Source of the DNA: Halichondria panicea | Lineage: Eukaryota > Porifera > Demospongiae > Suberitida > Halichondriidae | Length of the DNA: 64,000 nucleotides | Direction: 5' to 3' | Assembly (NCBI RefSeq): GCF_963675165.1 | Contig: NC_087385.1 | Location: 5,539,412-5,603,411 of the forward strand | Shown: positions 11,070 to 24,560 of the stretch, piece by piece | Layout of the letters: every line of letters starts with the position of its first letter | How positions within the stretch are numbered: position 1 is the stretch's first letter | Notes under the pieces: model-generated | Database searches by the model: none | The model's input: only the letters and a program-made list of their open reading frames with translations | What the model was told of the DNA's origin: nothing | Translations under genes and position numbers: made by a program

Positions 11070-12261
11070 GCACTCAATAGCAGAAGAGGGGGGGGGGGGA
11101 GTGAACTAGTTACCTTGTTCTGGGCGTAGACCATGTCCCCAGAGAATGAGCAACGCTCAAACTGAAAGTTCTCAGAGTCGAGTTTCATCAAATACATACC
11201 TCCAGATGAGACGGTGACCTGTGGAGGGAGGGCTTGGTTAGAGACGGTACTGGTACAGCTGTCATCAGTGACCTACCACTTTGGGGTCAGAGCTCTTCTC
11301 CAGGGCAGGCAGTAGCTCAGTAGATAGCAAATAGGTTCCTAGAAGTGTCAAGAATACTGAATTATATATGGCAATGTACACATTCTAAATAGTCACACTA
11401 GGGAAATCAAAGTGGATACAAGAAACAACCACTCTGTAAAGCAAGTAATTAATAATCAGGAAGGGATTTTTGGGGATGCACACACCTAGTGTATTGGTGG
11501 CAAAGTTTCTCTCTAGTCCATCTTCAGTCAGCTCTCTCTGATTCACCATGGTACCAGCATTGTTCACCTGCAAATTTAGCAAGTTTACACAGAGGCGTCT
11601 CGAATGTACACCTCACCAACACATCCAGTTGCTGGTCAGACTTGACAAAGTCGTCGGCAAATTTTATCACATCTCGCGGCTTTGAGATGTCCAACAAGTG
11701 CAGTTGTACTTTCTGAGCAAATAAACGTCCGAATATTCACTCTCATAGCTACTTGATAACATGCACAAAAACATACGTACAACATATAGAAAATTTCCTT
11801 GTACGCACATCATTCCCTGTCTGTGATACGATGTCTTGTTTGGCCTCTTCCCCACGGGTAGAGTTCCTGCATACAATGTGCACCGTGGCCCCTTTACCGG
11901 CCAGAGACAGAGCTGTGCTCCTACCGATCCCACTATTGGCTCCGGTAATCATGTACGAGAGCCTGTATACAAATTTATCAATTATAAACACAATACGCTA
12001 CATATACATTGCATATTGGTACATTATCATAAAAACAAGATCACTCCTCACCCCGATATGTCTCCATCTAGATCTGATGTTTGGAAATTTCGTGCAGCTT
12101 TCTGAAAACCATTCCTGCATGAATACAGACCTTATCATTCATAGGCTAGGAGTTTAGCAAGACAGGGTACTTGGTACTGGTAGGGTTATCTACCTTGTAA
12201 ATTCACTCAACCCTTTGAAAAAGAACACTGACTTTCGGTACAAGCTACTGTTGGTCGCCAT
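10355..12261 (-). CDS. DHRS12: DHRS12-type short-chain dehydrogenase/reductase
   Basis: NAD(P)-dependent oxidoreductase of the classical SDR fold; the substrate of the DHRS12 group is not well defined. Ten exons run from the ATG at 12261 to the TGA at 10357-10355, about 321 aa, close to the vertebrate length. Seen in order: N-terminal SLYRKSVFFFKGLSEFTRNGF; cofactor motif TGANSGIG (about residues 50-57); CRN after the second beta strand; LDISKPRDV; NNAG (about 129); catalytic Ser in TVSSGG and the YAQNK catalytic Tyr/Lys pair (about 206-210); then RQQVV and MHPGWADTP, which are diagnostic for this subgroup. The DRQAVAQHL C-terminus also matches. A long CA repeat fills the intron before the RQQVV exon. 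The gene lies in tandem 268 bp downstream of the PARG stop and converges on beta-arrestin. Confidence 0.95.
11013..11069. repeat. (CA)n microsatellite plus G-run in a DHRS12 intron
   Basis: Pure CA run followed by a run of ten G at about 11090. On the minus strand it forms a TG/C-rich tract leading to the acceptor GTGCATGCAG. Long open frames in this area are artefacts of the repeat. Confidence 0.95.
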
Positions 12262-12528
12262 GTGACAGGCTAAGATAATGGTAGCACAGAAGACTAGGAC
12301 TTTTACTACAACATGCATAAATTTTCTTCACAATCGTTTTGTGCTGATACGTATTTAATTTACTCTCATCATGGATACGGACATGCTTGATTGCATAAAC
12401 ATTACATAACAGCTAACTGCTAACAATGAATAACAGGCTCTGGGCTCAGTACAGTACTGAATATAACTACAGTGTATATACTAGCTAAATGTTTGATTCT
12501 AGATCTGTTCGCAACATAATTATTATAT

Positions 12529-15500
12529 CTACATTGTCTCCATGAGCACAGTAAACAGGTCTTTGGTGGCTCTTTTCTTGGCTGGCTTGTTGGCGTAATC
12601 CAGTAGAGCATTGCACAGCTGACCAGTTGTGGTTCTCTTGGACATCAGACACTCCGTCACCATGGCCAACTGTAGGGGGTGAGTATATGTTACCTGGTGA
12701 ATACATTAACACTGACATTAAAATAGTCTACAAACACAACATTTCATGCGAATACAACACATGCCCCAGGCTCTTAATTACCATCACATCCTTAAGTGTT
12801 CTACACAAACACATTAAATTGGCTCGAAGAATTAAACACACATGTACACTATAACCACACTCACCTCTTTCAGCTCCTGATTGTTGAAGGTGTAGTAGAT
12901 CATCTGAGGTCTGTCACACATTGAAGCCACGACCCATTGAAGCATACACTTGACCTGTCGATCACCCTTGAATGCACCACACCCCCAGTTGCCGGTAGCA
13001 ATGGGACGAAGTAGTGCCGTCTTGAGCTTCTGCTGAAAGCTGGCCTCCTCTCCTGAGCTCTGCGATAATACCTCCGCTTGCTCTAGCTTACTTAGGTAAG
13101 AATCGATGGTGCTTTCACTAGTTGGAATTATCATATTAAAAGCATCATAGCCGTCATCGACCTGACTTAGTCGCAGACGTTTAGGCCTCTCTCCACACAC
13201 GCTCAAAATGGCATCGCTCATGAGAATCTTGGTGAAGATGTGCATATAGTCATCGGGGTCTGACACAAGACCAAGAGCTATACGATCAAGGTCTGTTGGG
13301 GAAACTGGCCGAGAGCTTTCATCTCGTGTGGATGCTGTGGACCAGGCATAGCCCATGCTGTGACGAGAGGAACTGGGAGTGAGAAGCCGAGGGTTGAGCT
13401 GACCAGAAAATGAGGGGGTATCGATGTCAGAGTGTTCACTTAGTTCGGAAAAGGATCCTCTTTTGGACATTCGAGCAGCAACAATGGCCAGCTCTTGTTT
13501 TGAGAAGAGCAGTCGGCTCTTGAGAAGTTTCCTTGCCATGTTTGGAGCTTCTTGCTCAGATAACGATGATGGCTGCTCGTCCGTAAGCAGCAGTGTTTTT
13601 GGTGGAGCAACTTTAGAGCTTTCTTTCAAGCTATCCAAAATCGATTGAGTGACTTTCTCTGCTACTTGTTCTGCGCCTTCTTTGGTCACTTGAGGGGGGA
13701 CAATATTCAGCTCCATGCTCTGACTGGTGTACTGGGCAATTGAGAGCCCATCTCTAATCAGATTTTCAGCAAGTTCGTCAGTAAATTCGTGGACTGTGAT
13801 CGACTGTCCAGTTAGACTGGAGGAGCGAGAACTTTTAGGGCTTTCATTAACTCCAGAGGAACCTCGTCTCTCGACTTGAATAAAGATAGTGGGATTATTG
13901 GAAACGCTTCCAGGAGCTGGCTGAGAGAAAGCACTGGCTACAATGTCACTAGCCATTTGATCAGAGAATAAATCCAGTGACTCGTTCGTCATTTCACCAG
14001 AAGTTTTTGTGGAGGAGGGTTCAGGAGAGACAGTTGGTTCCAACGAAGAGTACACGTCAGCAATGATGGACCTCGCAATCTCCTCGGCTTTAGCATCATC
14101 GAGTGTAAATTTTTTCGTCTCAGACTCCATAGAGGATTTCAAAATGGCAGAGGATAGAGAAAACGTAAGATCATCAATGCCAGCTGGCTGCTTGACAGGG
14201 TCTGGGGTATTTTTCTTGGAGGTAGTCGAAGAACGAACGTTATCAAACAGAGAGCTTGCCACTGTGGATGCAAATCTATCAACAGGACTGTCTTGGTCTT
14301 CGGATATTGTTACACCATTTGGCTGCGGTTTCGACTGAACATCACTGAAGAGAGAGGTAACCAGAGAGGAAGCATAATCGCTAACAGTTCGCCTGTCTTC
14401 CGTTTCTTTTGTCTTTTTCTTTGTTGCCTCGTGGACACCAATATTTATGATGCCATCTGCATAGTTGGCAAACAGATTGGATTCGCTGAGCTCTTTGATG
14501 GGAGAGAGGGGAGGGGGCCCTGGGTACTCAACCAGAGAAGGCTTGAGCTGAGAAGAGGAGTTCAAGTTACCCAGAGGAGGATCGGATGACCAGGTTGAGG
14601 ATTGATGGTGGTTGGGATAGTACTCGGCTATAAAGGCCATGGAAGGTCCCTGACTACGTAGTGCAATGAGTTCCGTTGATATGTCTCCTCGATCTTGTAC
14701 GCACATAAAGCCAGCGTACGCCTTGTTCAACTCGCGAAGGATCATCTCATGCTCGAATTGTTTCTCGGGTGATTTTCCAAATGGGTAGGCATCAATGGCG
14801 ACAGTGCTGGTCAAGATGTTTCCAAATACATCTCTCTGCAAAAAAACAAGGGCAACATTAAAAAATGTGCATTAAATAAACTTAATCAGCCCATGCTTGA
14901 AGGGGATTCCCCTATGCAAATATATGCAAACACTGCACACCTACGTACATGTAATGTGTACACTAAACACAGCTAGTACGCATGCAGCTACTGAGACTGG
15001 TAAGGAGAGAGCTTACCTCGGCAATGTCTTCATGCTCTCCGGCAAACTCGAAGGTGTCTCCGTAGCCTGTACACTTTGAGAACTGCTCAGCACCCTGTGA
15101 AAGCAATAGACACATCAGCTACAATGACAGGACACAGAGGACTAAGTCATACGATGATTTAATTGTGACTGTGCTACAAGAATGGTTCAAAAACAGGCCC
15201 ATTTCGGGAAAATCATCCAAGCTATAAAATTATATAGTCCATTCCATTCCTTTGCGAATCGAACGTTTCAATACTAAATAGGCATTTCAAAAGGGTACAA
15301 AATGCATAATTATTTTAGTACATAATTAAGTTATGAGCATTCAAAGTAGCTAATACAAAAGGGCTCATGATTTTTTTTCGAATATTTTGATCCAAAAACA
15401 ATTACTGATAATTAGATATAATTAGATCTAACATAATATTGGCACTCTTTCTTACAGTGATGATAATGGCTTCATTGTCTTCCATATGGTCCATGATGAG

Positions 15501-17358
15501 CCGAGAGATTAGGAGCTCCGGGAACAAGCAGAACTTGATCTCCTCCTGCACGCACCCTCCACGCAACACACCACCACCGATCTTCTTGTTGGCAAAGTCC
15601 ACCTGTAGCAGTCAACAAGGTGCTTATTACAGAGCCAATACTGCACAAATACTCCCGTTTCCAGATGGCTCTAATGGATGAACATTTGTTCATACCTAGC
15701 CGTACTTGTCAAGGTAGGTACAAGCACAGCGACAAGTGCATGGACTCAATCAAGGTAGTGTACAGCATTCCCCAAGGGCTAAAGCAAACCACAACACCCC
15801 CACAAAGCCCACACAATATCCTGCTTAATCGGAAACAACCAAAAGACAATGAGCCCAGCGTATGTCCCAGAACTGGAGGGTAAGGTGGTCAGGGAAAGAC
15901 ATGAACAATTACCTGGAGAGTGTGTGAACCTGATGATTCGATAGTGTGTGTCTCGTCCACCGTTAGGTTACATAAGGGCTTCTGGCTGGCCGTCCAATCA
16001 GATAGCGTCAGCTGGTCCTCCCTCTCAATCACCTGTACGTGTACGTGTAATATTGAAACGAGTGTAGAGTCTAAATACACAGTGTTTATAAAATAGGTAT
16101 TTGTTATGTAAACGAGTATACACACTTTCAAGTCAGTGGGTAGTCAATTGGTGGACCTTAACCTTGGTACCCACCCTACACAAACAAACACACACACCTG
16201 TCTCCTGATTGTTATCATTCCCGCTAGATCGGCTTTGTTTTCAGCCGCCTTCTGAAAGTATGCAAGAATACACTTGAGTTTGCCTGCCCTTGAGCTCAGT
16301 CTCTTCCCTTCACTGCAAGTACATACAGAGATACTTATACACACAGAGTGGCAGCGTTAAGCATGCTTATACACGCAGAGTGGCAGCGTTAAGCTTCAAA
16401 AATACAAAATGCAAAGCTTCATAGAGGAACTTAGCTCTAAGAGAAACATTGACACGTACTTATTGATCTTATTGATATATAATTATAATTATGATGACAG
16501 TTTCATTTCACTCACTTTTTGAAGGCTGGAAACATTTGACTGAAGCTGAAGGTCTCCATATGTTTGTAGCCACTCTCGGGGAAGGTGCAGAGGAAGGCAT
16601 TAGCAATGAGACAAAGCACCAGCTTGCGTCCCAGTACAAGAGAAGCAGCTGTGAATGTGTGCATTAAAAATACATAGCATACTGTGAATGTAGCTATAGC
16701 AATTATATATATCTAGTTGACTCAAAGTCACCGTACCCACGATATAACTATATCCAGTCTCTCGATTGCAAACAGTAGTAATTTGTTAACGCTCACGGTG
16801 GTAATTTGTGACAAAGACTACTGTACAGCATTGTTGACACCAAAGTCTTGACCTCTAGACCTCAAACATTTACCCAACTACATGTACGTAGGTACCTTCT
16901 TGTTGGATGATGAACGGGATTCCACAATCTGGTACCAGGTCGTCCAGTTTTGAGGCCATCTGAGCAATGAATGGCAGTGTCTCACGCATATAGATATCTC
17001 TCTCACTGCTCGTGCAGTAGTCCTTGAGGAACACAACCAGACCACTGAGCTGCTCAAGTCTCTTGGATAGAACTGTGGGTTCTGAGTCTTGACGAGTGTG
17101 AGAAGCGATCAGAAGGTCCAGATCCTTGACACTTCTTATACTGGATAGCAGTAGAAACAATCGCTTGTCCTCCCACCATTCTTCAACCTCACAAGGCAAC
17201 AGAACACGAGCCATGATGATAAGCAACAACTTTTTACTCTTGGGCTTGTAAGGATTGGTAAGAATCATTACAGTCCTAGCCAACAAACAGGGAACTCCAC
17301 GTGGCTGCTTTAGTGGAACCTGAGGCCAGGAGAGAAGAGAAGCTATGGCCTTGAACAT
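12529..17358 (-). CDS. PARG: Poly(ADP-ribose) glycohydrolase with a split macrodomain
   Basis: Hydrolyses the ribose-ribose bonds of poly(ADP-ribose). Eight exons: 17358-16896, 16648-16516, 16312-16198, 16032-15913, 15602-15456, 15094-15017, 14835-12865 and 12669-12529, giving 1055 aa in frame. Residues 1-240 form the helical accessory part (QQEAASLVLG, LIANAFLCTFP, KLKCILAYFQK). The macrodomain follows: QVDFANKKIGGG with the catalytic QEE (residues 296-298), ITGAEQF, TGYGDTF (the Tyr clasp region), VAIDAY and RELNKAYAGF (to 395). After about 570 extra residues the domain resumes with ATGNWGCGAFKGD (965-977) and MIYYTF. The normal linker is about a dozen residues. All signature residues are kept, so activity is plausible. 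The long N-terminal regulatory region of vertebrate PARG is absent. The start is uncertain: the frame is open about 13 codons upstream without an ATG, and the proposed ATG overlaps that of ZRSR2. Confidence 0.93.
13000..14706 (-). other. PARG insert: array of AKAP-like amphipathic helices
   Basis: Residues about 396-964 of the PARG product, inside one exon. Low-complexity Ser/Pro linkers separate about nine similar segments: YADGIINIGVHEA (475-489), DYASSLVTSLFSDV (505-518), DRFASTVASSLFDNV (538-552), DDLTFSLSSAILKS (573-586), EEIARSIIADVYSSL (603-617), DQMASDIVASAFS (644-656), DELAENLIRDGLSIA (705-719), EQVAEKVTQSILDSL (741-755) and NMARKLLKSRLLFS (784-797). The shared pattern is acidic-x-x-A-x-x-[hydrophobic]2-x-x-[small/hydrophobic]2-x-x-[hydrophobic]. 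This is the spacing of helices that dock to the RII dimer of protein kinase A (established for AKAPs; its application here is inference). Two PKA-type sites, RRGS (675-678) and KRGS (810-813), lie between the segments. Confidence 0.7.
16334..16398. repeat. Short tandem duplication in a PARG intron
   Basis: Two copies of a roughly 33-bp unit (CTTATACAC.CAGAGTGGCA...) directly upstream, in the PARG reading direction, of the exon at 16312-16198. Confidence 0.8.
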
Positions 17359-20300
17359 GCCTCCAGATGAATGGAGAAGCTTCAGGTAAGGTTGTATGCC
17401 TAGCTAGTAGTAGTGAGTATACTCCAATACTGCAGCCATAAGAGGCGAAGGCAGCTGATTAACAAAGAGAGGAGGAGAAGGAAGAGAGTGACAGAGGCAT
17501 TGCAGAGAGAACAAAGTTTGTTAATTTACTAGCTCCTGTACAGTTGTATCATTACCCAGTTGTATATTTGTCGTACATTAGAACAAGCTGTTCTCGAACA
17601 AGACCCTGATTATCTGTAAGTTCTGCCCTTCAAATTATTTATTTTTAAAATGTAACCAAATAGTAATAGTATCTTGTCCCATTTCAGTGAGGAGTTGTGT
17701 GCTGAGGAGAGGAAGGTAGCAGAGGGTGAGCGACAGAGGGCTCTGCAGGAGGAGCAATGGCGGGAGACAGAGAGGGTGGCACAGGAAGAGTTCCGGAGAA
17801 AGAGGGAGGCCCAAGAGAAGGTCCTCAGAGAGAGAGAGGAAAGAGAGGTGCAGTGTTACACGTGTTAGTAGCGTTGTTCCATTATGCCATACTGCTTAAA
17901 AACGATTCAGTCAGATTATGATAGCAGAGTTGTATGCAATACGTGCACACCTACATGTATGTACCGTGTAGCGGGTATATTTCGAGGGTATAAACTTTCG
18001 CGGAATGACTGTTAGAAAGTTTCACGGATTTAATTTTCGCGGAATAGCAGCCCTTGGGCAGTATGCATGCATACATGCAATATTAAATTCATGTTCGTGG
18101 TACATGCTTAATCAGCGAAAATCACGAACATTTATACCCTCGAAATATACCCGCTATACGGTATGCTATAACACATAATATATTCATTAGCTGTTCCCAT
18201 GCAGCGTTTGATTCGTGAGGAGTGGGAGTCACTGCAGAGTAGGGAGAGAGATGAGGAGGAACGACAAGAGAGGGCACGGAGAGACAAAGAGGTGACCATC
18301 CCCTTCATTCTGACCAATATCCTCATCATATTCACTGACTGCTAATGTTAACTAAAATAGTAGTTGCTTATTACAAGGACTGTGGTTACTTGTCTTGACC
18401 ATCTTCTCACTCGTTTGGCCAGGAGAGATTGCAGGAGGCGCTCAAGACAGGGGAAACCCCCTTACACCAGGTACCTACACTGTACATGATTATCCTTCTG
18501 TAAACCATATTGTGCAAAATGCTTATTATTATGCCTCGGTGTGCATGCGCAAGCGAGGTATACAGTAGTGTGTGTGTGTGTGTGTAGACTGCTACAGCTG
18601 CTCAAGGATCAATGAAGCGCAAGTAAGAGTTTCTATAGGCTTCTAGTCATGTTTTCTTGGATTTTTATTCGTGGATTTGCAAAATAATGATTCGTTCTCG
18701 AGTTATGCCTAGTTTTGCTTACTTGGAATGCCATTGCAGCCTTTTTGAAAGAGCACGTAGCCAAACTTGTTTACCAAGTGTTGCTACTCTACTTAGTAGT
18801 TAGCTCTGCACTAGAACGCTAGTTATTGGTAGCTGCAAGAGTGAGAAGAGAGCTGCAAGGCTCTGCTGATGGCAGCCATTAATTTTACTTGAACTTTGGC
18901 ATCGATCGTTTTTAACAACAATCATGGTCGATCATTACCCACTCTTTGAGTTTACATGCAGCATGCAGCATGCAAATTAAAAAATGTTCGTCATGTGTAT
19001 AAAATTAAGCTATTAGTAGCTTTATGTTATGTAGCTTTGGTATCTCCACCGAGGCATCAGCACCTGCGGTGCTTTCATTGTTTACTGTTTGATATAGAAT
19101 ATTACAAGGTTTTATGTAACGGGTTTAGATTTGAATAGAAGTATATATAAGCCCTTTCAAGTGGTTTACAAGATATCCACATGTCTATGTAAATTTAAAT
19201 TTGAAACCCTTTAGACATCGTGGGCGTCCCCTCGCTGGACACCTGAATCTTCTACTCCACCGTCATCCCCACCCACACAAGCCACACCATCACCACGACC
19301 TTCACAAAATCCTAACTACGGCACAGAGCAGGACCCTCAGTACTGTTCGTTTTATCTCAAGACAGGTGCTTGTCGTTTCAAGGAGAGGTGCTCCAGACAG
19401 CACCCTCGTCCCTCCTCTAGCACGACTCTGATGCTACCTGGGATGTATACTAGTCTGGGCTTTATGGAGCAGCTGGTAGACGACAAGGACCAGGACACAG
19501 GCCTAGAGGTACGTACGTGTGTGAGTGTAGGACACAGGCCTAGAGGTACGTACGTGTGTGAGTGTAGGACACAGGCCTAGAGGTACGTACGTGTGTGAGT
19601 GTAGGACACAGGGCTAGAGGTACGTACGTGTGTGAGTGTAGGACACAGGCCTAGAGGTACATACGTGTGTGAGTGTAGGACACAGGCCTAGAGGTACATA
19701 CGTGTGTGAGTGTAGGACACAGGCCTAGAGGTACGTACGTGTGTGAGTATGCGAAGAAAGTATCTTCAAAGTTACGTGTGCTATTCACCCCTCATTTTTA
19801 TGTGTCATACATATTAATTATTGTGAATTCAGCTGTGTGTTTTACTAGGCTACTGAACATGTGTTTGGCTTATAACCTCTTGCTGCCCTCTATACAGTAT
19901 GATGAAGGGGAGCTCTATGAGCAGTTCATCGTGTTCTACAACGATGTGCTTCCTGAGTTCAGAATGGCTGGAAAAGTCGTTCAGTTTAAGGTAAGTATAA
20001 AATTCATCTATACCAGCATAATAAACAATAACTGCAGGTGTCTTGCAACTATGAGCCACATCTTAGAGGGAATGTGTATGTACAGTTTTCAACGTAAGTT
20101 CACTCTTTCTACTTCATGTAATTTAATTTCTCCATTATGTTCTGTAGTGAGGAGGAGTGTAGTAAAGCCTTTCAGCTGTTCAACGGGAGGTGGTATGCTC
20201 AGAGACAGCTGTCCTGCGAATACTGCCCTGTGCAGAAGTGGAGAAGTGCTATTTGTGGTAAGTTAATATTGAATTGCTTCAATTAGCTAACTTTTGTAAC

Positions 20301-21339
20301 CACCATTTCATTTGATTGCCGCTGTAGGTTTGTTCAATATGAAGAAATGTTTCAAGGGGAAGCACTGCAATTTTCTACATGTGTTTAAGAATCCTGACCG
20401 AGACTTCTACCGAGCTGACAGGGACCTCCCCCTCACATCCCCACCATCCTCACACTCTCACAGGAGGCACTCCTCACACACGCCCTCACACTCATCTCCC
20501 TACACACCCAGACAGTTAGTCGTCATAACTATAGTCACAGTAACACCTGTAGGAGAATAATATACAACCTGTATGCGTGTATTTTGCATGCAAATCAACT
20601 GCTTACATCAACTTTAGATTTCAATCCTTTGTCTAATTGATACTACAGGTCCAGCAGACAAGATGTCAGTAGAAGCAGTTCGCGATCCCATTGGTCTAGG
20701 AGCAGGAAGTCTTCCTCGGACTCACCTCCCACGGAGAGAAGACATTCCCAGCACTCGAGACCACCTCCCTCTCGACTTAGACGGTCTCGCTCTAGAAGTA
20801 GTGAGAGGAGCTATTACAGACGATACCCTTCTTCAGAGAGGCACTCAACAAGGAGGCGACGGTCTAGATCTAGCAGTGGTGACAAAAGCAGTGGTGACTC
20901 GGACAGCACGCACAGACGCTCACAGCATTTGAAACGCCATCACAAATCCAAGAAAAAGAAGAAGAAAAGTTGTTCTAAGATGGCTAGCCTGTCAAGGTCA
21001 ACAGAGGCGTCTCCATCAAGAGAGAGTTCCCGTCATAAAAAGAAACATAGACGAAAGCGACGCCACAGTAATGACTCTGTTGAAGATAACCAATCACTCA
21101 TTGACATTCCAGGGAATGAGGAAATCAAAGAATCAAATGCTCCTCCTCCACTAATTGATGATGTGACCACACCTAGTGCCCTTGTTGAACTATCGACCAC
21201 CCCTTCACTGTGCAAGACTGTTGTGGGCGTGGCAGAGCAGCCCGGAGATGATTCCACTAATCAAAGTGTGACTCGTGATTATGAAGATAAAACTGAAACT
21301 GAGACTGTTTCTTCTAATGACGCCAAGATAGAAGTTTGA
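17357..21339 (+). CDS. ZRSR2: U2AF35-related splicing factor ZRSR2/URP
   Basis: Recognises the 3' splice site, mainly for the minor (U12) spliceosome, in the nucleus. Twelve exons: 17357-17385, 17436-17515, 17582-17615, 17688-17847, 18205-18291, 18423-18470, 19215-19508, 19898-19990, 20038-20093, 20148-20257, 20328-20514 and 20649-21339, giving 622 aa in frame. Residues 1-146 are a charged helical region (HKRRRQLINKERRRRKR, EEERQERARRDKE). The first CCCH finger is C190-x8-C199-x5-C205-x3-H209. A U2AF-homology RRM follows (YDEGELYEQFIVFYNDVLPE, GNVYVQF, LFNGRWYAQRQL). The second CCCH finger is C330-x7-C338-x5-C344-x3-H348. An RS domain follows from about residue 393, and the tail is acidic. 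The start matches the N-terminus of the family. Intron 7 begins with a tandem array of donor sites. Introns 4 and 6 carry inverted-repeat elements. Confidence 0.96.
17962..18163. mobile_element. MITE, TACCGTGTAGCGGGTATA family, copy 1
   Basis: About 200 bp with long, nearly perfect terminal inverted repeats: GCGGGTATATTTCGAGGGTA at the left and its complement TACCCTCGAAATATACCCGC at the right, inside ZRSR2 intron 4. No coding capacity. A second copy is at 33612-33790. Confidence 0.85.
18531..19057. mobile_element. Putative inverted-repeat element in ZRSR2 intron 6
   Basis: Bounded by ATGCCTCGGTG and CACCGAGGCAT, an 11-bp perfect inverted repeat about 527 bp apart. It contains a TG microsatellite and an exon-like 35-nt segment. 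No transposase, and no second copy in this window. The boundary call is tentative. Confidence 0.5.
19492..19748. repeat. 37-bp tandem repeat spanning the ZRSR2 exon-7 donor, 7 copies
   Basis: The unit AGGACACAGGCCTAGAG plus GTACGTACGTGTGTGAGTGT contains the last 17 bases of exon 7 and the splice donor AG|GTACGT. GT donors recur at 19509, 19546, 19583, 19620, 19657, 19694 and 19731. Copies differ by one or two bases (GGGCTAGAG; GTACATACG). Confidence 0.95.
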
Positions 21340-21425
21340 TTTAATTAATTTTATGATATTATGGTAGCCATTATCTTGTTATTGTTCAATTCATTTTGTA
21401 TATACGTTTGTATATCAACATCAAC

Positions 21426-21431
21426 AATAAA
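21426..21431 (+). terminator. Polyadenylation signal of ZRSR2
   Basis: AATAAA 87 bp after the ZRSR2 stop, in the 269-bp gap between the convergent ZRSR2 and MOSPD1-like genes. Confidence 0.6.
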
Positions 21432-21608
21432 ATTAACAATTAATAATTATGTATAATAATGGAGAAAGTGAATGAAGGAATGAAAATATAAAACCATATA
21501 TGCCAGTACATGAGCTGCAAAACTTGATTGTTCACTGTCCATTAGTCTCATCTGATTGTTAAGACCATCTTCAGTCGATCTCTTTGTCATGCTCAGCAAC
21601 TGCATATC

Positions 21609-24560
<2,952 letters not shown>

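Noticed and set aside
12865-14835. Idea that the PARG insert is a retained intron or a separate gene
   Set aside because: The 657-codon frame has no stop and keeps phase with the flanking exons on both sides. Its helices share a pattern, and the catalytic sequence resumes in the same exon.
18588-18623. Exon-like segment AG|ACTGCTACAGC...|GTAAGA in ZRSR2 intron 6
   Set aside because: Exons 6 and 7 join directly in phase and match the family without it; its 35 nt would break the frame.
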